Part shown: in pieces, positions 10,500-21,620 of the stretch
Layout of the letters: each line of letters starts with the position of its first letter
Position numbering within the stretch: the stretch's first letter is position 1
Assembly (NCBI GenBank): GCA_949825065.1
Contig: OX463844.1
Coordinates: 33,209,414-33,273,413, forward strand
Reading direction: 5' to 3'
Length of the DNA stretch: 64,000 nt
Origin: Odontocerum albicorne
Taxonomy: Eukaryota > Arthropoda > Insecta > Trichoptera > Odontoceridae
The notes under the pieces: generated by a model
Told to the model about the DNA's origin: nothing
Databases searched by the model: none
What the model saw: only the letters and a program-made list of their open reading frames with translations
Made by a program: the position numbers and the translations under genes

Positions 10500-11100
10500 G
10501 ACTTACATATATAGGTTAATCCCAATTAGGTACAAAGCTTCAAGAAAAATGTATATTATATATATCGTACATATGTGAGTAGAAGATATTCTAGAGTAAA
10601 ATCAAGGAAAGCATTTTTCGATCAAGTAAATGTTACTTAGTAAGAAGGAAACGTAGAAAGTTAGAGAAATCGTAGGAGTTATGAGAAAATGTGTCTGAAT
10701 GTAGCAGAGGTAAAGGATGTTTGTTGGGATAGAAAAGTTTGGCCCTCTATCCTCTCTGCCTACCCCGAAAGGATGATGGCGTAATGGTATCGCATGTGTG
10801 TATAATAAGAAATAATAGTTGACCGTAATAATTAACTCGAATTTTTAAGAAAGCTCAATATACTTTTTTTTTACTTTCATAGAAACAAACGTTGAAGTTA
10901 TCAATATCAATAGTTGTGTTTTTCATAAATGATGTATTAATAAAATTTATTGTCATGTATCAATAAATGAAAAATAAATATCTAAGGCCCTATTTCAAAA
11001 GTACAGCCTGCGAAACAAAGGAATATCATTTGACAAGTTAGTTCTAGCCAGTCTAAACATTATTCACTAAGGCTCTCAGTAAAACGAAAGGTGATAGTAT
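10500..11100. repeat. duplicated block, copy 2, interrupted by an RTE tail
   Basis: See copy 1 at 9050. The RTE fragment 10566-10805 sits between the first and second shared motifs, which explains the greater length. Confidence 0.45.
10566..10805 (+). mobile_element. RTE-type non-LTR retrotransposon, 3' fragment
   Basis: It has the family's 3' end: an AGGAAAGCATTTTTCGATCA-type segment (Arg-Lys-x-x-x-Asp-Gln in better copies), a diverged stretch where better copies read Met-Asp-Val-Glu-Glu-Ala-Lys-Asp-Val, and CTGCCTACCCCGAAAGGATG (the Ala-Tyr-Pro end), then a GGCGTAATGGTAT tail. Frames are broken and the 5' part is missing. Confidence 0.7.
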
Positions 11101-11364
11101 ATATGAGTTCGACTATCGTGTTATCTTTATAATTTGATGTTTTTCTCTTTAGTATAAAAATGTGACTTTATAATTGTGTAATAATGTCCAAAATGATTCT
11201 AATTTTGCAAAAATATGTTTTGTCTTTGAATATTATATGTTTCTTTCTAGGCTGAATGTTTTTTTCTATCAAAATTGATTAGGCTCTCGTGTTACGTTTT
11301 CCACATTCATATTCACGTTCATATACACTCGAACCGGACAGTATCATCTGCTGATATGATGTTC
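11101..11364. other. unassigned AT-rich DNA
   Basis: No recognisable feature. Confidence 0.3.
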
Positions 11365-11835
11365 CACAACAGTATTTTTAGTACCAACTTGGATGTATGA
11401 GAGTGAAATGTGGTCATGAAAAAAGACCGTTAAAAGTCGATTTAATGCATGCACTAAAATAATACATGTGGTGACGATGCGTGATAGAATACGGGATGAA
11501 GTAATGAAGGATGTATCCGAACTTAAGGTCGATGTATTGAGTAAGATCAAGGAAACTCTGAGATGGTTTGGATATGTGTAACGAGAAAACGAAGAAAGAC
11601 AAACGAATATATAGTGCAAATGTCAGTGGAGGGCGTATTAGAGGAATACCAAGGAAAGTATGATTAGGTCAAGTTAATGTTTTCAAAAAAAGATACGTGA
11701 AAAGTTAAATAACTCGTAGGAGTTGTATTAGGAGGTGTGTGGATGTGCAAGAGGCAAAGGAGGTGTGTCGACATAGGAAATTCAGATGTTCTGTTCCTTC
11801 TGCCTACCCCGAAAGATAAATAGTGTGATTGTTTA
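11365..11835 (+). mobile_element. RTE-type non-LTR retrotransposon, 3' fragment
   Basis: This is one of the longer tails. It covers a segment like Val-Pro-Thr-Leu-Met-Tyr-Gly-Ser-Glu (ACCAACTTGGATGTATGAGA), then CTGAGATGGTTTGGATATGT (Leu-Arg-Trp-Phe-Gly-His-Val in intact copies), GAAGAAAGACAAACGAATAT, and ends with TCTGCCTACCCCGAAAG. This is the C-terminal region downstream of the reverse transcriptase. Stops and frameshifts make it dead. Confidence 0.8.
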
Positions 11836-12640
11836 TATGTATCTATGTTTTCACATTTATTGTTTTTCTCCACGTTTTTTAAATCAATTATGTCACCCAA
11901 GAATAATTTCCACAATCCTCAAAATGATCGATCAAATAACTTCAACCATTGAACAGTACACTGGAGCAATCTTTCGATCTCTTCCGATATCATTTATCAG
12001 CTATATGTTCGGTCTTAGGTGTACAAACATTGTTTTTAAAAAAATCTATGTATAACTGATTAACAATAACCATTTTCCTTCTTTGTCTGACTTCGTATAT
12101 TATCGATATTAAATAAAAACCTCAAACTTCTATTGTATTCTTTCTTTTGTTTATTCTCTTATGTCATCGATGTTTTTCAAAGGTTAATTCAGAAAATAGG
12201 CTTACAAGTAATCAGCATTGCATATTTTAGTGTCTTAATTAAAAACTGGTTTGATATGGTTTGTTTTTTCAATAGGGAGCTTTTTGAAAAATTTGAAAAA
12301 TATTTTTCTTTCTTTTCACTAATTATGATTTTCAAGATATGACATTGATATAAATTATTCAATAATTATGATTTTTCGGACATCCCATTGAAATAAATAG
12401 CATTTTATAAGGAAATATTATTTGAAACATGTTTCTAATATTTATAACTTTGATATTTTATAATCCTCACGAAATATGGCTTCACTACATCAGTGGCAAA
12501 ACAAGTTTTTTTGACGCCCAAAATATGATACTTTCAAATACGTACCAGGTTCTTAAACACTATATTCAGCAATGAATTCACATAAATTGATGTTTTCATT
12601 GAAAGATTCACGAATACTAAAATGATTTCATTATTGTATA
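11836..12640. other. AT-rich stretch, nothing recognised
   Basis: A+T-rich, with chance open frames (11786-12055, 12133-12342) rich in Phe, Ile and Leu. No domain was recognised. Confidence 0.4.
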
Positions 12641-12644
12641 ATCA

Positions 12645-12830
12645 CCATCATGCCATACCCTATTTGGGTAGGTAGAGAGAAAATATCTTCAATTCAGTCT
12701 ATCCTGGCAAACATATTTAATTTCTGCCACGTTTATATATAATGCATGGTCATTTATACATATAAAGCCTTTTCATTCTTAGCTCTTTCATAATTTGATT
12801 CATTTGGTCAAGCCTCTTGAATACTTGTTT
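12645..12830 (-). mobile_element. RTE 3' fragment, diverged
   Basis: ACCATCATGCCATACCCTAT then TGGGTAGGTAGAGAG is the reverse complement of the family 3' end. ATTTGGTCAAGCCTC matches the Asp-Gln region of better copies. Highly decayed. Confidence 0.55.
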
Positions 12831-13260
12831 ATGTATATTTTTTGTAAATGAATTTCTGTATGATTATTAAATAAATTATTACCTACATTTCAAAGTTTAA
12901 GACTAATGAAATACTTTTAATTGTTTTATAAAATTAGATATTTGAAATTTAATGTGTCAGTATCTATTGACTTGTATTATATATATATATTTGACAGTTG
13001 AGATATATAATTAAAATGTATTGATATTGAACAAATAATTTAATACCATACAAAATAAAATTTACATATGTAAAGTAGCAATATTCGATAGATACTTCCT
13101 TTACCGATTGAATACAGTTACTTCGGGATTTAATTATTTTTAATGTGTATTTTTATTGTGTTTACCGTAATACGGGGTCATAATTGTTGTATTGACTGTT
13201 TCTAATAAGCATTCTATGTAGTTTTAAAATACTTGAATGAAATAAAACAGCTGACTGTAC
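12831..13260. other. AT-rich stretch, nothing recognised
   Basis: Includes a short (TA)n run near 12980. Nothing else was recognised. Confidence 0.4.
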
Positions 13261-13261
13261 A

Positions 13262-13312
13262 TGTATGTTTGGTCAGCATCTGGAAATAAACCTTTTACTT
13301 TTGGGTGGTATC
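13262..13312 (+). repeat. SINE1 tail fragment
   Basis: GGTCAGCATCTGGAAATAAA resembles the SINE1 tail. Short and weakly supported. Confidence 0.35.
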
Positions 13313-13439
13313 TACGAGTAATCATTATATCACGAGACCACAGAGGCGGACATGATATAACCAAATTATTACTAACATTTGGGCTATTTTCAACAGCCTT
13401 TGATTAAATAAGAATACAAACTCATATTAGTTGCCTGGC

Positions 13440-13620
13440 CGGATAGGCACAAATGACAGAGCCCCTTTTTTTAACATATCTTCTGCCGTCGCACCTTTTA
13501 CTTGACTCGTTTTATTTTTTCTACTTTTCACCCATACTTATTTCAAGCTTTCATTCACTTGGTTCAACCATACTTGCTAAACATTTCCTCTGTCAAGCTC
13601 TCCGGTGACATTATAATTGT
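13440..13620 (-). mobile_element. RTE 3' fragment
   Basis: CATTCACTTGGTTCAACCAT is the reverse complement of the segment that reads Trp-Leu-Asn-Gln-Val-Asn-Glu in other copies. TTGACTCG and CTTTCA sequence around it fits the lysine/arginine-rich region. Confidence 0.5.
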
Positions 13621-13739
13621 ACATTAATGTTGTCAGTCTATAACGTTTTCCTTTATCTCAGACATAAAGAAACGTCACATTTACGATACAAAATCTTTTA
13701 TATGGAAACATATGACAATTACTAAAATTACAAAACTTT

Positions 13740-14005
13740 GAGATGCTTCGACTATGTAGAATGTTGAAACATTTGCAAACATAATCTCAATAAATACTAT
13801 AGAAGATACGAATTTGGGAAGACCTGTAGAAACGTGGAACGACAAAACGGATTAAATTCTGAAAGAGTAAAAAGCTTAAATAGGAGAGTATGTATATTAT
13901 GTTGAGGTGTATGAATGTGGCTAAAGACAAATGAGTGTGGCAGAACATAATGAAGTTGAGATATTTTCTCTTTAGCTACTCCAATAAAAACATGGCGTAA
14001 TGGTG
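13740..14005 (+). mobile_element. RTE 3' fragment
   Basis: GATGCTTCGACTATGTAGAA (Phe-Gly-His-Val region), GGAAGACCTGTAGAAACGTG, GTGTATGAATGTGGCTAAAG and CATGGCGTAATGGT follow the family order. Stops in all frames. Confidence 0.65.
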
Positions 14006-15024
14006 ATGAAAAACATAAATATTTGGTTATTTGTAACCTTTACTTTCGTGTTCTCATTTCCCTTGAGGTCAATTTTATTTTGTCTTTCTTTAGTCTTGCA
14101 TTGTAGATTGAATTTAATTGATTCAATGTATTTAAAAAAATTAAAGATCTTCACTCCTTGTTCCATTGTACATTGGTTTTTCCATAAATCATGTTTTAAA
14201 AATTATATGTATTCTGAATTGTAAGTTTTCTTTATTATGTTGATACGCTATAATTAGTTTTATAATTATTGTTGTGATATGTAAGAACCATAAGTGTAGT
14301 TAATGTTATCGATTAATAAATTCATTTGTACTTATGGCAGACAACGTGCTTGTGATGTTTTTTGAATTATTTCGTTTCTATTGTGCTAATGTTTAATAAC
14401 CACGTAGACGCTTATTGTTTCACCTATGGACATTGGGATCAGTGTAATCTCAACTTAATTTATTCAAATGTTCATTTTCAATACAAAAAGTTGTTTTCTT
14501 CAATTGTCAGTTTTAATTCAGAATAAATAAAACATTAATCCAAGTGCTTTATACAGTTTCTTGAAACTATAAATTTACACCCCCCTCACATAAAGCGCCC
14601 TTTGCATATCTGAATTTCTCTTTTGTCTAGTCTTACCCCTGTAAAATATTCACAAATAAAAAAAAAATCTACATGTATTTATATTCAAAACATATTTCCG
14701 GCTTTGTACCCGTTCCGACCACATAAATATTTTTATCAAACCCTTCTATAATAAATCAAAATATCAGCTCGACACATTCAGGCTGGGGAAATTAAAAAAG
14801 CTCCCTATATGCAAAATTTCCAATTTGATTTTCTTTCATTTGAGTCTTTACATTTGGTATAATTTGTGACATGTATTTTCTTTCAACGCGAATGTTTTTT
14901 TAAATAAATCTTTTATATTCCTTTTCTATGACACACAGTATTATGATTAATGATATTCGTATAAAGTTCAAAACAATAGATTTATATAGGAAAAAAAGTG
15001 TATTTATCAAATTGTTATAAGATT
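14006..15024. other. AT-rich stretch, nothing recognised
   Basis: No coding or mobile-element signature was recognised. The overlapping open frames near 14000-14224 have no motif. Confidence 0.4.
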
Positions 15025-15265
15025 AGTGGAAGCGCTTTACCTTGAAATCGGGTCAAGCTTTTGTATCTGTAAGATAAATTCTTTAATTGAAACTTTCAGT
15101 TTGGTAAAATAATTTCTTTGGTAACTCATACTCACGTGTTAGAAGTGTGCAGTTGTTATTGCTTTTTCAATTACAGTAGTATTGCCAATTCCTCACATGA
15201 CAAACTTCCGTGTCTTACCTGAAAGGTCCATTGAGGGGGCCGAAGACAGTCAAAATGTTCGCAAC
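15025..15265 (+). repeat. SINE2, diverged copy
   Basis: In order it shares with 45450-45735: GCGCTT...GGGT head remnants, the ACTCACGTGTTAGAAGTGTG block (ACCCACGCGTTAGACGTGTG there), GTTATTGC, GTAGTATT.CCAA and a CTGAAAG motif. Confidence 0.5.
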
Positions 15266-15419
15266 GCCAATTCGGTATGTTGAAGACTACCTCCCGAAAA
15301 CTACCTAGTTGGCGAAACACCTGTCTTCCAGCTCAAAAGTAGCGCCTTCGATTTTTATTAAAACTCAATTTTTGAAACAAGGTATCGTTCACGTTTTCGT
15401 TTTACGCTTCTTTAATATA

Positions 15420-15490
15420 TTTCTGATAGGTTGTAAGAGATCATCACATGGCAATCAATACGCCAGATTGTACTCTATGAACTTTTTTTT
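15420..15490 (+). repeat. SINE1 tail fragment
   Basis: GGTTGTAAGAGATCATCACA then TGGCAATCAATACGCCAGAT matches the SINE1 3' body. Confidence 0.5.
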
Positions 15491-15704
15491 AAATATACCT
15501 CACCAATAAATAACTCAGTTCCTGTATATGGTGAGGAAGTTCCTCATATTATGATTAATGCTTATGCATTACATTATTTTATAGTTTTACATAAATAACT
15601 AATAATTAACATGTTTTATTATATCCTTATATGTATTATTTATTTTTATATTACTAACTTACATAGAAGTAGCTAATTGGAGAATTCTGCTACTTGAGTA
15701 GTAT

Positions 15705-15885
15705 TTTTGTAGACGATGGAAGAGTTAAGAGGGATATCGAAAGGCGTGTAGCGATAGATAACAAAGTCAACGGAGCACTAGCATATATAACATGTGTATT
15801 AAAATCTGCTTAAAAAGATGTTAGTTCTCAAAAGTATTTTGATGCCAACTTTGATATATGGGAGCGAAACGTGACTAGGTCACAG
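15705..15885 (+). mobile_element. RTE fragment, 5' side of a SINE1 insertion
   Basis: Reads Glu/Asp-Asp-Gly-Arg-Val-Lys-Arg-Asp-Ile, then a Lys-Val-Asn-Gly-Ala-Leu stretch, which is the region upstream of the Tyr-Gly-Ser-Glu motif. It ends at GGGAGCGAAACGTG, where the SINE1 begins. The reading resumes at 16026. Confidence 0.65.
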
Positions 15886-16025
15886 ACGACCTTCGTGGCC
15901 TAGTTGGTAGGATACTTGTCTCCTGATCCGGAGGTTGCGGGTTAGATCCCCTGGGAGAGATGGGCACATGGCAAGAAGCTACGTTGTATTGTGTACAACA
16001 AAAGTGTAATACAATGCAATACAAA
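15886..16025 (+). repeat. SINE1 with internal deletion, inserted in RTE
   Basis: The head is clear: CGTGGCCTAGTTGGTAGGAT and GGAGGTTGCGGGTTAGATCC (A and B box positions of a tRNA promoter). The central body is deleted. The tail is CACATGGCAAGAAG then GTGTACAACAAAAGTGTAAT. GAAACGTG before it and AAAACGTGG after it look like a short target duplication. Confidence 0.75.
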
Positions 16026-16300
16026 ACGTGGAAGTGGAAATAACTGATATGTAGGAGCCGAATAAATGCTGTGGAAATGCGTGGATTGTGAGAATACACG
16101 GCGTAATAATTTATGATATAATACGGAATGAAATTATTAGGGATGAATGTAAACTAGAAGCTGGTGTGTTGAGTAAGATAAAATATAAGTTTGTATTGTA
16201 TGAAAAGGTGTATGGATGTGGAGGAGGCTAAGGATGTGTGTCGAGAAAGGAAAGTGAGGCGCTCTGTCCTTTCAGCGTACTCCGACGGTAAGTACAATAT
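16026..16300 (+). mobile_element. RTE fragment, 3' side of the SINE1 insertion
   Basis: Continues with AATGCTGTGGAAATGCG (Asn-Ala-Val-Glu-Met-Arg), ATAATACGGAATGAAATTAT, GGTGTATGGATGTGGAGGAG and a final CAGCGTACTCCGACGG. Part of the tail is deleted. Confidence 0.7.
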
Positions 16301-17154
16301 ATATACGAGTACATGTGTACTTACACCCGAAATATACTACTATACGAGTGTAACTATTGAGGTAGAATGAAATGGAAAGTCACCATAAACAAGAATGAAT
16401 TATTGAATTGTGACTTTTACAAATGAAAAATCATTATTTCTAGCATCTGCAAATGTAGATTTTTTTTACTTTTCATTCTAAAAACCTCCATACCATCAAT
16501 CCAGGAAGAATGTCAAAAAATGATATCCAAGTGTATTATTGTTCTTTAACACAGTTTCAAATTTTCAACTTTTGTTTCAAGTTTCAAATCTTCAATATTT
16601 ACGGTTTTTATAGTTTTGTACAAACATTTTAATAACCTGTCGCTTTCAATACTATACCATAAATATATTGAAACTTATAGAAGTATAACAATAAACTCAG
16701 TTCAAATCATCTTTCTAAACTGAATTTCATGTAACGTGAAAATTGGAGAATCGAAGTTGTTTTATATCAGCTGTAGAAGTAAAATGAGTTTGTATAAAAA
16801 TGGAGATAAACATTACATACAAATAACGTATTGTTTCAATAATAATAAAAAACATTGATTTTTCTGGTTTTTCGTTCTAATGAATTATTCATGTTAGATG
16901 CCCATTAATTCTATTAGACACGTATGTGTATGTACTCGTATGTATATTGGTCATCATTTAAAAAAAATGTACCATGCAAAACAAATTAATTGCTTAAAAA
17001 TGTATTTATTTCAAACCGATACTTGCACAGTTACATTTTGGCATTGTCATGTAGAAACGTAATTTTATAAGTGTTTAAAGATTTGGAATTTACATTGTGT
17101 AATAATGTAAATCCTATCTTTAATAATAAATAGTGGAAAGAAAATATTTTGTAA
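16301..17154. other. AT-rich stretch, nothing recognised
   Basis: No recognisable feature. Confidence 0.4.
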
Positions 17155-17160
17155 ATCCCA

Positions 17161-17245
17161 TGCGACGTTATTGTCGCAATTTGAGTTTCGAGCTACTTTA
17201 CCGAGTTCGCCTGACGAAGAACTCGATAACGTATCGCGATAGTGG
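17161..17245. other. cluster of short hairpins
   Basis: TGCGAC/GTCGCA (17161-17166 with 17173-17178) and CGAGTTC/GAACTCG (17202-17208 with 17219-17225), followed by a near-palindrome CGATAACGTATCG. Less AT-rich than the surroundings. Function unknown. Confidence 0.35.
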
Positions 17246-17634
17246 CTTGAATTAACAAAGTAAACTTATCACATGTTGCATTTTAATTCTTAGTAGCTGT
17301 ACTTATTTTTAATTATTTTTTTCTATGTTTCTCGATGCCTTTTTTAATTTTGGTAGTACTAACTCTTTAGAACGATGTTTTTTCTATCGGTAATATTTTA
17401 TTGTTTGTTAAAAGTATTTTTTGCATTTAAAAAATCGATAAAGTGCATCATTATTTCATTTCAATTAGATATAAAGTTTTTTTCTTTTTGTAAAGCTTCA
17501 AATAATTGGGTCATTATTCATTTTGAAACCAAGTCACCACAGTATTATCAATGTGATTTAAAATTTCTCCTTTACGTCGAGTATGTAAATTATATTCAAG
17601 GACACGTCTAGGTATCACCCTAATTAATTACATC

Positions 17635-17935
17635 CTCATCACGTCCCTATGGGGTAAACTACAACTTTCATTATCGCTCAAAGGTTCGGTGGAAATTGCC
17701 CCATGATGAGCAGGCTGGCTTTGCCCAGCCCAAGGAACAACCCTAGCTGTAAGCTTTTCTTGAAGTATTGCGGGTCTCCTGGCTTCCGTTTTAAGCTCTG
17801 GCTCCTAAGCCGATTAGCCCAAGAGTTTTAGTAAGGTCTGCCCCACGACAAGTGTTTGCTACTGGGTTGTTTGATTACAAACCATCAGACCCAAAACAGG
17901 ATTAAATCCAGAGTTTACCAATTTTGTTCTGACTA
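17635..17935. other. GC-richer unassigned segment
   Basis: About 300 bp clearly richer in G+C than the flanks, with no open frame over 60 codons on the minus strand and no terminal repeat. The first bases (CTCATCACGTCCCTATGGGG) loosely resemble the reverse-oriented RTE 3' ends, so it may be a different non-LTR tail. Not identified. Confidence 0.35.
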
Positions 17936-19960
17936 TACATATCAAACGGGAAATTTTTCGTTCGTCTCAATCATCATTATCATTTCTACTTTGTAAAGTT
18001 CATCCATCAATGGTTCTGAATTAATTTATATGTGCCTACTCTGTTCACGTGTTTATTTAAGCGAGTAATAATAAATGCTTATTCATCGAAGGGTTTTTTA
18101 TTGTAACTTAAAGGAACAATGAATTTTCACATGTTTTATTGGAGGAAATTTTGATTTTTATATATCTGTGTGTAGGTTACTACAGTGTTACTTAAAAACA
18201 GTATATTTATTTTGCTCCTAATATGTATCGATAAAAATTGCGATCTCTTTACGCTGCATACTGTAAATATTCCTGATTTAGTTTTTTTTATTTAAGTAAC
18301 AAAAAAACTATTTTTACCAATCATGAATAAGAAGGTAAATATTTTATGAATATTCGAACACTCTGGAATTTGTATGTATGTAACTCTAGAAACAATGTAA
18401 CAAGATAACTATAACCTATATCACACGAATAAATGGGTTTCCCAGTTCAAAACGTTTGAAGTTCACGGGGTTCCGCTTTCAAACGTTTCTTTGAACTTTC
18501 ATACAAAACTCACACACAGCATTCCAAGGGTAAGGGAGCTGTTTTGATAATAGTCTTACCTAGAATTAGGGAATTTTCCGCTATTATTGCCTGCTCCTAT
18601 ACTTGGCACGATGCCTTCGTAATTAAATCTCTGGAGGCTTTTTCGCTTCCTAGAAGTTGTTTAGAATTTCTAAGAGATTTATTATCTCTGTTATATAATT
18701 TATATCGAATTCCACTTAATATAACTATGAAAATTTTAATTTATTCAATTTGCCCTTTTGATCATCTTTTATAGACATGCATTTTCATGTATTTTATTGA
18801 TTGCTTAAATTTTTTTTCTCGAATTTCTGTTTACTTTTTTTTTACTTAAAATGCCTATCAATTTAAATTTTCTGGTCACTATTACATAAATTTATGATAC
18901 TCGTATATCCGAAATAAGGCGGTACTTGAATAATACAATTAAAAATCAAACTGTAAATTATTTTAACACCAACGGCTTCATGTTTTTTTATTAGAAGATA
19001 TTGCTTATGGAAAAAATTATCTATATGAGAAAATTATATTTTGGTAACGTATTCCAGAGTAACTTCATAAAGTACCCTTTACGGCTTCAAATAAAAAAAA
19101 TTGGTATTTTCCTTACGAAATTTCATGATTTATTTAAAATAATCTCAACAAAATGTTTTGTATATCAACCCTTTATAGTGATAAATTTAATGTTTATTTT
19201 GTAGAAACTTTTTGTCACATATTTTTTAAATTCCTTCATACTTAATTACATAATATGTTTTCATTTCTTTTCTTCGTTTTTGCAGAAATTGTCTAGATAT
19301 TTTTTATTTGCAGATTAATGTGTATACATTGAAAGTCAAATTAAATTATTGCTACACTAAAGCATCACCATGAAATCGAATTAAGCTCGGTTGGAATATA
19401 ACGGCAAGAAAGTTAAATGTGAATATTTGTTAAGCGTTTTATTTCCACCATAGAATTTCCGTTTGTATATCTTAAGAGTTGACTTATCGAATTTCATATT
19501 TCAGTTGATCCTGAAATATTTTTGTTTCTCTCAATCCTATGTGTTCTCGTATTCTCGTGAAGATTTGAAATGAATGAAATGTTAACCTATAATGTGACTT
19601 CAAAATACTCTTCATATTTTCTCATTTTTTCCGGGAGAAGTATTTTTTTCTCCGTTTGCTCTTCGCATTTCTTCATATTTCTCACGTTTATAAAATATAT
19701 GTGGTTTGTTTGAAATATTATATTTCTTTTTATTTCAAAGGGTTGATGTTTCTTTAAAAAAAATATGAACTTATTTTTAATGCTCACATTAAAAAAAACC
19801 TTTACCTTTCACTATTTTATGTGAATGTAATATGGATGTGAAAATGCTTGTGGCAAGTTTTTACTTATCAACTAGGTTTGATTCCCGACGATTTTTATCA
19901 TGAACGATTATTTTTTGATGTCTTATTCAATCAAGGGATGTTTTCTGTAGATTATTACTA
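17936..19960. other. AT-rich stretch, one hairpin only
   Basis: Apart from the hairpin at 18444-18500, nothing was recognised. Open frames at 17375-17611, 18544-18774 and 19001-19204 have no domain. Confidence 0.4.
18444..18500. other. hairpin with an 18-bp interrupted stem
   Basis: AGTTCAAA + ACGTTTGAAG pairs with CTTTCAAACGT + TTTGAACT, with a 3-base bulge and a loop of about 14 bases. It could be a MITE core or a structured RNA. No second copy was seen in the window. Confidence 0.5.
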
Positions 19961-19964
19961 ACAC

Positions 19965-20355
19965 ATACATACTTATCGTCACGACATTTCCCAGGCGAGG
20001 AAAACAGATCACAATTTTCCTTCTTCGACACATCCTTCGCCTCTACCATATCCATAAATATTCTCATACAATTCCGACAATTTCTTTGTCTTTCAACGTT
20101 TTCTTCTTTCAAAATACCATTCACTTTATCAAACCTTACTTTTCTTATTCTGCCTCTTCCACACCTTATCCTCTTCTCCAACCATTTTGAAGTGATCTTT
20201 TTCATCTTACTCAATGCATCAACCTTAAGTCCACATTCATCCCTAATGACTTTATTCCATATTCTGCCATAAATTGTCATCCCGTGTTTTACTCTCACCA
20301 TACGCATTTATTCGGCAAATCCACATTTTACTCCCATACATCAAATATACTAAAA
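19965..20355 (-). mobile_element. RTE 3' fragment with a 126-codon open frame
   Basis: Minus strand. The open frame 19927-20307 reads through the family's C-terminal region: NKVIRDECGLKVDALSKMKK, CGRGRIRKVRFDKVNGILK, CMRIFMDMVEAKDV. Intact relatives have a Trp-Phe-Gly-His-Val-Glu-Arg-Met segment between the first two blocks; it is decayed here, and the Ala-Tyr-Pro end is lost. This is the least broken RTE tail in the window but carries no enzymatic domain. Confidence 0.8.
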
Positions 20356-20604
20356 TACTGTTATGGACTATCATCCCTGCAGATTTCGATACTGTATAAA
20401 ATTAAATATATTTGTATGTAATTGCATTGAGAACAATTCATATAATTAATGACAATGTAAATCAATGAAAATCAACTTTTTTTTTGCATATTATTTGTCA
20501 TCTTCCCTTCAATTAAAATTGGATTTTTTTTATAAATATTATTGTCATCCTTAATATTTTTAATCCTTAATTTTCATATTTAACCTGTTCGTTTCACCAA
20601 GAAC

Positions 20605-20815
20605 ATAGGCATGGCTTACCAAATCCCCGTCATCCAGGTTGATCCACGGTTTGCCATTTTACATCCTTCAAAGCAGTGACTGAATCAGCTCCGAGGCGAA
20701 CTAGGGCTGTTGTTATTGTTTATTTTAAGGGAGGTAGAGAATTAACTCAACTGCTTTGAGGACTGGCGGAATCCCTAAGGATGGCTCATCCCTGAGCCAT
20801 ATTTGTGAATATCTA
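20605..20815. other. GC-richer unassigned segment
   Basis: A block of about 200 bp with less A+T than its flanks. No frame, repeat or terminal structure was recognised, and there is no second copy in the window. Confidence 0.3.
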
Positions 20816-21438
20816 CATCTTATAGACTATTGAAAAAGATCTCCTAAAATTGCTAGATATTATTATCCTTTTCCCGGTATCTTACAGACGATCTTGAATC
20901 GTTGCAGTAGATTTTGACTTACTATTTGTTATTCTGTATTTAATAATTAAGACGTTTTTTTTAATATTACGTATTTAATATTACCTATCTGTAATAATTA
21001 AGATTATTTTTTTTGACATACTCGATTTATATGACAACCTATATTTATTCATTAAGGTTGATTTATTTTAAATGTTTTACTATCTTTATTGTTTCCATTT
21101 CATGTATCATTCTATCTTGGGAAGTTAGAAAAAAGCTTTATCTTGATGATCTTATTAAGATTATTTTCTTAGATAACGTAAATGTTTAATTTCAACATAA
21201 ATTTATATCAAGAGTGTCAATGGATTAAGTTAAAATATTTTTTCTGCATTAAATATCATGTTAAAACGTTTTAATGTACTCGTTCAGGGATAAATCCATG
21301 ACGCAAAATGTTGTTTTTTATATAGAAAAATAAATGTGTAAAATAATCTAGATATTTAAAATGCAACCGACATAGTAGATTGTAAAGAATCCTACAAATG
21401 TTTGAACTTCACGGACGGAAAATGCCTTTGTGTGTTTT
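20816..21438. other. AT-rich stretch, nothing recognised
   Basis: No recognisable feature. Confidence 0.4.
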
Positions 21439-21439
21439 T

Positions 21440-21620
21440 CTAATCAGACTTTTTCTTCCCCCCCTCTAGGGGTTGCGCCCTTCTCACCCTCTGCCGGCGC
21501 CACTCCCTTCAAGCGCCGTAATGTCTATGGCCGAAGTGACGTCAGAGTTCGTTAATGCTTCCCAAACTTACTCTCCCAGAATATAAAAACTTAGCGCTAG
21601 CAGATAATGTAACTTTTCGC
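21440..21620 (+). promoter_or_regulatory. GC-rich island with CRE palindrome and TATA box
   Basis: A GC-rich patch (21465-21560) with a perfect TGACGTCA (21537-21544), the CREB/ATF binding palindrome, followed 37 bases later by TATAAAA (21582-21588). This is a plausible plus-strand promoter with a start near 21612. No convincing initiator motif and no downstream coding region were seen, so an LTR fragment is equally possible. Confidence 0.35.

Noticed and set aside
11344..11915. Minus-strand proteins of 62-91 residues
   Set aside because: Antisense shadows of the plus-strand RTE tail at 11365-11835.
15886..15960. Functional tRNA gene
   Set aside because: The head is that of SINE1, with a SINE tail following. 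No acceptor-stem pairing.
17202..17245. CTGACGA box beside hairpins as another hammerhead
   Set aside because: No GAAA box at the required place and no stem II between the boxes.
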